From JBEKYH01 sp049511115 (GTDB lineage Bacteria; Planctomycetota; Phycisphaerae; Tepidisphaerales; Tepidisphaeraceae): 8,640 nt of DNA. Numbering within the stretch: position 1 is the stretch's first letter; each line of letters opens with the position of its first letter. Below are positions 5,579-8,640 of the stretch, piece by piece. The stretch spans positions 1 through 8,640 of the forward strand of contig JBEKYH010000198.1 of NCBI GenBank assembly GCA_049511115.1. The letters run 5' to 3'. The position numbers and the translations under genes were made by a program. The notes under the pieces are model-generated. The model was given only the letters and a program-made list of their open reading frames with translations, made no database searches and was not told where the DNA came from.

Positions 5579-8050
5579 TCAATTGCCGACAGCCCTATGA
5601 AGGTCAACGCGTTTCGATTCAAAATCCGCCCACGGGTCTTTCAATTTCAGGCGGCGCGGCGCATTTTCCAGCGTGAACTTGCCGGCGGTCTTCAGCGAAC
5701 CAATCTCCTCCCACTCGACCGGCATGGACACGGGGGCGCCCGGGCGGGCACGCACAGAATACGCCGCAACGGCTGTCGCAGTCCGGCCATTGCGCAGGTA
5801 GTCAATGAAGATGCGCCCGGTCCTTTCCGCTTTGCGAATATTAGTTGTGTAAGCCTTGCCGTCGCGCCGCGACATTTCTTCGGCAATCGACTTGCTGAAG
5901 GCCTTGGCGTGGTCCCAATCAACGCCCGGTTCAATTGGCACTACGATGTGCAGTCCCTTGCCGCCCGTGGTTTTCAAATAAGGATGAAGGTGCACCGATT
6001 CAAGAATGTCCTTCAGCTCGGTTGCCGCCTTCGCGATTATCTTCCAGGGCAAATCAGGATCGGGATCGAGGTCGAAGATCAATCGGTCCGGCCGTTCGGG
6101 ATTTCCCGCCGCGCAGCCCCAGGCATGAATCTCGATGGCATTGATCTGCACGAGCGCCCGCACCCCGGCTGTGTCGCGAATCATCATGTACGACCGCCCG
6201 CCTTCGGCTTTCGGCGCCGCGACCGGTTCAATGCCCGGCGGCAGACTTTCGGTGTAGTGCCGCTGGATAAACGACTGGCCCCCGATGCCAGCGGGATATC
6301 GCACCACCGTCAGCGGCCGATCGATCACATGCGGCAACATCCGGGCGGCGACGAGCTGGTAGTATTCGGCCAGCGACGTTTTAGTGATCTTCGTGCCCGG
6401 GAAAACGACGCGATCGGGATGGGTGATGGTCAATTCCTTCACCATGCCTGCCTTAGTCGTCGAAGGTTGTTTAATCCGCCGCGTCGCAAGTTCAGGGGAT
6501 GATCGGTCTTCGCGCACAACGTCGCCGGCTTTCTTATCCTGCCGCAATCCGAGAAAGGCGCCCTGGCGAATCAGGTTGTCCTCGGTCCAGCCGGCAAATT
6601 TGATCTCGGCGACAAGGACCGGCGCCGTCCAATGTCCTTCGCGCCGCTCGCGAGCCGGAAGAGGCTCGTCAGTCGCCGGCGCCGGGCGTGCGTGGCGGGT
6701 CATTTCCTTTTTCACCTCTTTGAGCAACGCCGCATCGAAACCAGTTCCGACGCGGCCGGCATACACCAGCTTTTTCTCCCGATCATAATAGCCCAGCAAC
6801 AGCGAGCCGAATTCCTTCCGCGACCCTTGAGGATCGGTGTAACCGAGGATGATGAATTCCTGGCGATATCCGCATTTGCTCTTGAGCCATGTTCTGGTCC
6901 GGCCGCCGGAATATTTCGAATCCGCCAGCTTGGAAACGATGCCCTCCAATCCCATCCTGCACGCGGCATCAACGACCGCTTCGCCTTCGCCGCGCGTGTG
7001 GTCATTATATTTTACGCGCGGAACATCCAGTGTTTCGGTCAAATTCTTGAGCTGCTTCTTTCGCTCCGTCAGCGGCTTGTCACGAAGGTCCTCCCCGTTG
7101 AGATACAACAAATCGAAAACAAACATCACCGGATCAGCCGACGCGCCAGCTCGCCAGGAATTCTGTAGCGATTGAAAATGGCTGCGCCCTTTTTCATCCA
7201 GCACGACCGCTTCGCCGTCGAGAACAGCGTGGCCGCGAAGTCTGGCCAGTTCCTTGACAATACGCGGAAAGCGATGCGTCCAGTCCTGGTTGCCGCGCGT
7301 CATCAAGCGAACTTCGCCATCGTCGATATAGGCGATCAGCCGGTAGCCATCGAGCTTCACCTCGTGCAGCCACTCGTCTCCGGGCGGCGGATGCGGCGCC
7401 CACGTCGCCAATTGCGGGCGAATATCCGCCGACAGCGCATCGTGTTTCTTTCCATTTCTGGTTTTGTTGCTGTGCCATTGCTCGTCGTCGCCCGGGTTAA
7501 TTTCTTCAATTCGGCGCTTTGTCTTTACGCTTTCCGGACGTTCCTCAAGAATCTGTCCGTCTTTGCCGGCAAAATCATCGCGCGATTTGATGAGCAGCCA
7601 GTTTTTGTGTGATTTGTCACTGTGACCGTGGAATCGGACGAGCGTCCATTCGCCTCTCAACTTTTCGCCGTGCAGGGCGAAGTGAAGTTTGCCATTCTTC
7701 AATCCCTCGTGCGGATCGTCCAATGGCTCCCACGTTCCACGATCCCACAGGAGAACCGAACCGCCGCCGTATTGGCCCTTGGGAATCGTGCCCTCAAAAT
7801 CGCCGTACTCCAGCGGATGGTCTTCCACCTCCACCGCGAGGGACTTATGGCTTGGGTCGATGCTCGGACCTTTGGGGATCGCCCAGCTTTTGAGCACCCC
7901 ATCGAGTTCAAGGCGAAAGTCGTAGTGCAGACGGCTTGCCGCGTGCTTCTGAACAACATAAGCGAGTTGCGCCCGGCCTCGCGGACGAGTCTTGCCGATA
8001 GGTTCGCTCGTCACCTTAAAGTCCCGTTTCTTTCGATACGTGGCAAGCAT
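5579..8050 (-). CDS. ligD: Multifunctional ATP-dependent DNA ligase LigD (PE-LIG-POL order)
   Basis: An 823-residue NHEJ enzyme with three catalytic domains, in the Pseudomonas order rather than the mycobacterial order. The 3'-phosphoesterase domain (about 1-160) has His36, His42, Asp44 and Arg46 in QKHAASRLHYDFRLELDG, plus His78 and Tyr82 in DHPLEYGDFEG. The ligase domain (about 205-505) has the adenylated Lys232 in EVKLDGYR, Glu280 in LDGEAVV, FDLLYL, Glu369 in LEGIVSKL and Lys390/Lys392 in WLKSKC, followed by an OB fold. The primase-polymerase domain (about 540-820) has the metal-binding Asp660/Asp662 in FDLDPD, TTGGKGLH, and Asp750 in IDYLRNGR. All expected catalytic residues are present. 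The start is uncertain. ATG 8050 (MLATYRKKRDF) fits the family N-terminus but lacks a clear ribosome binding site. A TTG at 8152 would add 34 atypical residues and overlap the upstream stop. Confidence 0.95.
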   Translation of the reverse strand: MLATYRKKRDFKVTSEPIGKTRPRGRAQLAYVVQKHAASRLHYDFRLELDGVLKSWAIPKGPSIDPSHKSLAVEVEDHPLEYGDFEGTIPKGQYGGGSVLLWDRGTWEPLDDPHEGLKNGKLHFALHGEKLRGEWTLVRFHGHSDKSHKNWLLIKSRDDFAGKDGQILEERPESVKTKRRIEEINPGDDEQWHSNKTRNGKKHDALSADIRPQLATWAPHPPPGDEWLHEVKLDGYRLIAYIDDGEVRLMTRGNQDWTHRFPRIVKELARLRGHAVLDGEAVVLDEKGRSHFQSLQNSWRAGASADPVMFVFDLLYLNGEDLRDKPLTERKKQLKNLTETLDVPRVKYNDHTRGEGEAVVDAACRMGLEGIVSKLADSKYSGGRTRTWLKSKCGYRQEFIILGYTDPQGSRKEFGSLLLGYYDREKKLVYAGRVGTGFDAALLKEVKKEMTRHARPAPATDEPLPARERREGHWTAPVLVAEIKFAGWTEDNLIRQGAFLGLRQDKKAGDVVREDRSSPELATRRIKQPSTTKAGMVKELTITHPDRVVFPGTKITKTSLAEYYQLVAARMLPHVIDRPLTVVRYPAGIGGQSFIQRHYTESLPPGIEPVAAPKAEGGRSYMMIRDTAGVRALVQINAIEIHAWGCAAGNPERPDRLIFDLDPDPDLPWKIIAKAATELKDILESVHLHPYLKTTGGKGLHIVVPIEPGVDWDHAKAFSKSIAEEMSRRDGKAYTTNIRKAERTGRIFIDYLRNGRTATAVAAYSVRARPGAPVSMPVEWEEIGSLKTAGKFTLENAPRRLKLKDPWADFESKRVDLHRAVGN

Positions 8051-8134
8051 AGTCAGAACAATGGTATTGCCGGGCGATGCACGAGGGGAGCAGGTAGATT
8101 CCGTCTGCCGCGTCGGGGTTTTCCCGATTCTCTG

Positions 8135-8153
8135 TTTGATTAAATTAATCAAA
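8135..8153. promoter_or_regulatory. Perfect 19-bp AT-rich palindrome upstream of ligD (candidate operator)
   Basis: TTTGATTAA, a central A, then TTAATCAAA form an uninterrupted 9+1+9 inverted repeat in otherwise GC-rich DNA. It covers the stop codon of the amine oxidase gene (8149-8151) and ends 84 bases before the preferred ligD ATG. The symmetry fits binding by a dimeric helix-turn-helix regulator. With only a one-base centre it is a poor RNA hairpin. No regulator is encoded in the window. Confidence 0.45.
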
Positions 8154-8640
8154 GACTCGCCAGAACCTGTCGCGCTGCGCGTTGGCCGCTAAGCAACGCG
8201 CCGGCGACAGTGCTCGCCTGCCCAGATGTATCGGTTGCCTCGCCTGCAAAAAAGAGCGTATGGTCCACCGGCTCCGCCAAACGCCGGCGCGCGCCCATGC
8301 CGCCCACCGCAACGTAGCTGTAGGCCCCGCGTGACCAGGGATCGGCAGCCCAGTCATAGGCGTGGAATGCAGTGAGTAATTTGAGGACTCGCCCTTTGTG
8401 TACCCTCAATAGTTCTGCAAGGGAGTCAACCGCGATGGACCGCAGCTTGGGCTGCGGCAAACCTGCCAGCGCCCTCGCTTTCGGCCCGCCAGCCCAGGCA
8501 GTCAGCGTGGGCCGGCGCAATGGCATTTGTGTCCACCACGTTGGAAATTGTGCTTCCTGCGCATGCCAAAATGCCGAATCCCGCAATGGTTTTGAGTCCT
8601 CCCAGAATGCTCGTTTGAATTGCAGAACAGCTTTGACGAT
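8149..8640 (-). CDS. Flavin monoamine oxidase family protein, C-terminal part (5' end outside window)
   Basis: The C-terminal 163 residues of an FAD-dependent amine oxidase, an enzyme class that oxidises primary, secondary or polyamines to imines with release of peroxide. The frame is open through the right edge of the window, so the N-terminal dinucleotide-binding domain lies outside. Visible family features are FPTWWTQMPL and LTAWAGGPKA in the substrate domain, DPWSRGAYSYV, and the terminal FAD-binding block FFAGEATDTSG followed by STVAGALLSGQRAA. Where human MAO carries the cysteine that binds flavin covalently, this protein reads RGAYSY, so the flavin is expected to be non-covalent. The TTG at 8586 is internal to conserved sequence and is not a start. 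Its TGA overlaps a possible TTG start of ligD (TTGA) on the same strand. Confidence 0.85.
   Translation of the reverse strand: MVKAVLQFKRAFWEDSKPLRDSAFWHAQEAQFPTWWTQMPLRRPTLTAWAGGPKARALAGLPQPKLRSIAVDSLAELLRVHKGRVLKLLTAFHAYDWAADPWSRGAYSYVAVGGMGARRRLAEPVDHTLFFAGEATDTSGQASTVAGALLSGQRAARQVLASL

Noticed and set aside
5297..6502. 401-codon open frame on the plus strand, antisense to ku and the polymerase domain of ligD
   Set aside because: It lies opposite two fully supported catalytic genes. Its translation is rich in Arg, His and Pro with no recognisable motif, as expected from reverse reading of GC-rich coding DNA.
8113..8127. TCGGG-GTTTT-CCCGA hairpin between the amine oxidase stop and ligD as a terminator
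   Set aside because: The stem is only five base pairs and no T run follows on the minus strand, so it is too weak to call.
8135..8153. Palindrome as a canonical FNR or CRP site
   Set aside because: The half-sites TTGAT/ATCAA are present but separated by seven bases rather than the four required by the FNR consensus.
1..8640. Mobile element, CRISPR array, tRNA or integration signature
   Set aside because: No transposase or integrase frame, regularly spaced repeats, cloverleaf-like sequence or long terminal inverted repeats were seen by eye. Genes are intact and tightly packed.

Overview
The window is a moderately GC-rich, gene-dense bacterial chromosome segment. It has six complete or nearly complete genes and one truncated gene, with almost no spare DNA. 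No tRNA, rRNA, transposase, CRISPR array or phage gene was seen. The gene set (twin-arginine signal, PE-LIG-POL type LigD, Ku, MscS channel, flavin amine oxidase, Mrp/complex I-like membrane subunit) suggests a free-living, probably soil or surface-dwelling, Gram-negative-type bacterium that meets drying, osmotic and oxidative stress. The phylum cannot be fixed from the sequence; Verrucomicrobiota-like or proteobacterial lineages are guesses only.

Layout, left to right. (1) Bases 1-2840, plus strand: the end of a membrane-transport operon. A proton-translocating antiporter subunit of the MrpD/HyfB/NuoL-M-N superfamily overlaps by 4 bp (ATGA) with a small MscS-family mechanosensitive channel gene. 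(2) Bases 2858-3892, minus strand: a YghA/YdaD-type short-chain dehydrogenase/reductase with an added twin-arginine signal peptide and a second well-placed ribosome binding site that could give a cytosolic form. (3) Bases 3893-4166: a 274-bp divergent promoter region. (4) Bases 4167-4721, plus strand: a PfpI/DJ-1-family cysteine protein (protease or deglycase). (5) Bases 4744-8050, minus strand: the two-gene bacterial end-joining operon, ligD (phosphoesterase-ligase-polymerase) then ku 16 bp downstream. (6) Bases 8149-8640, minus strand: the C-terminal third or so of a flavin monoamine oxidase that runs off the right edge. A perfect 19-bp AT-rich palindrome covers its stop codon, just upstream of ligD.

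How they fit: ligD and ku form a complete NHEJ pathway (end binding, end processing, gap fill, sealing). Ku carries the C-terminal motif typical of LigD-recruiting bacterial Ku proteins. The neighbours (general-stress SDR, PfpI-type protein, mechanosensitive channel, ion antiporter subunit) are all plausible stress-tolerance functions, so the segment reads as a stress and genome-maintenance neighbourhood. That common theme is inference from gene content; no shared regulatory site was found. The best candidates for something undescribed are the dual-start SDR and the palindrome with the TTGA junction at the amine oxidase/ligD boundary. No clearly new multi-gene system is visible.
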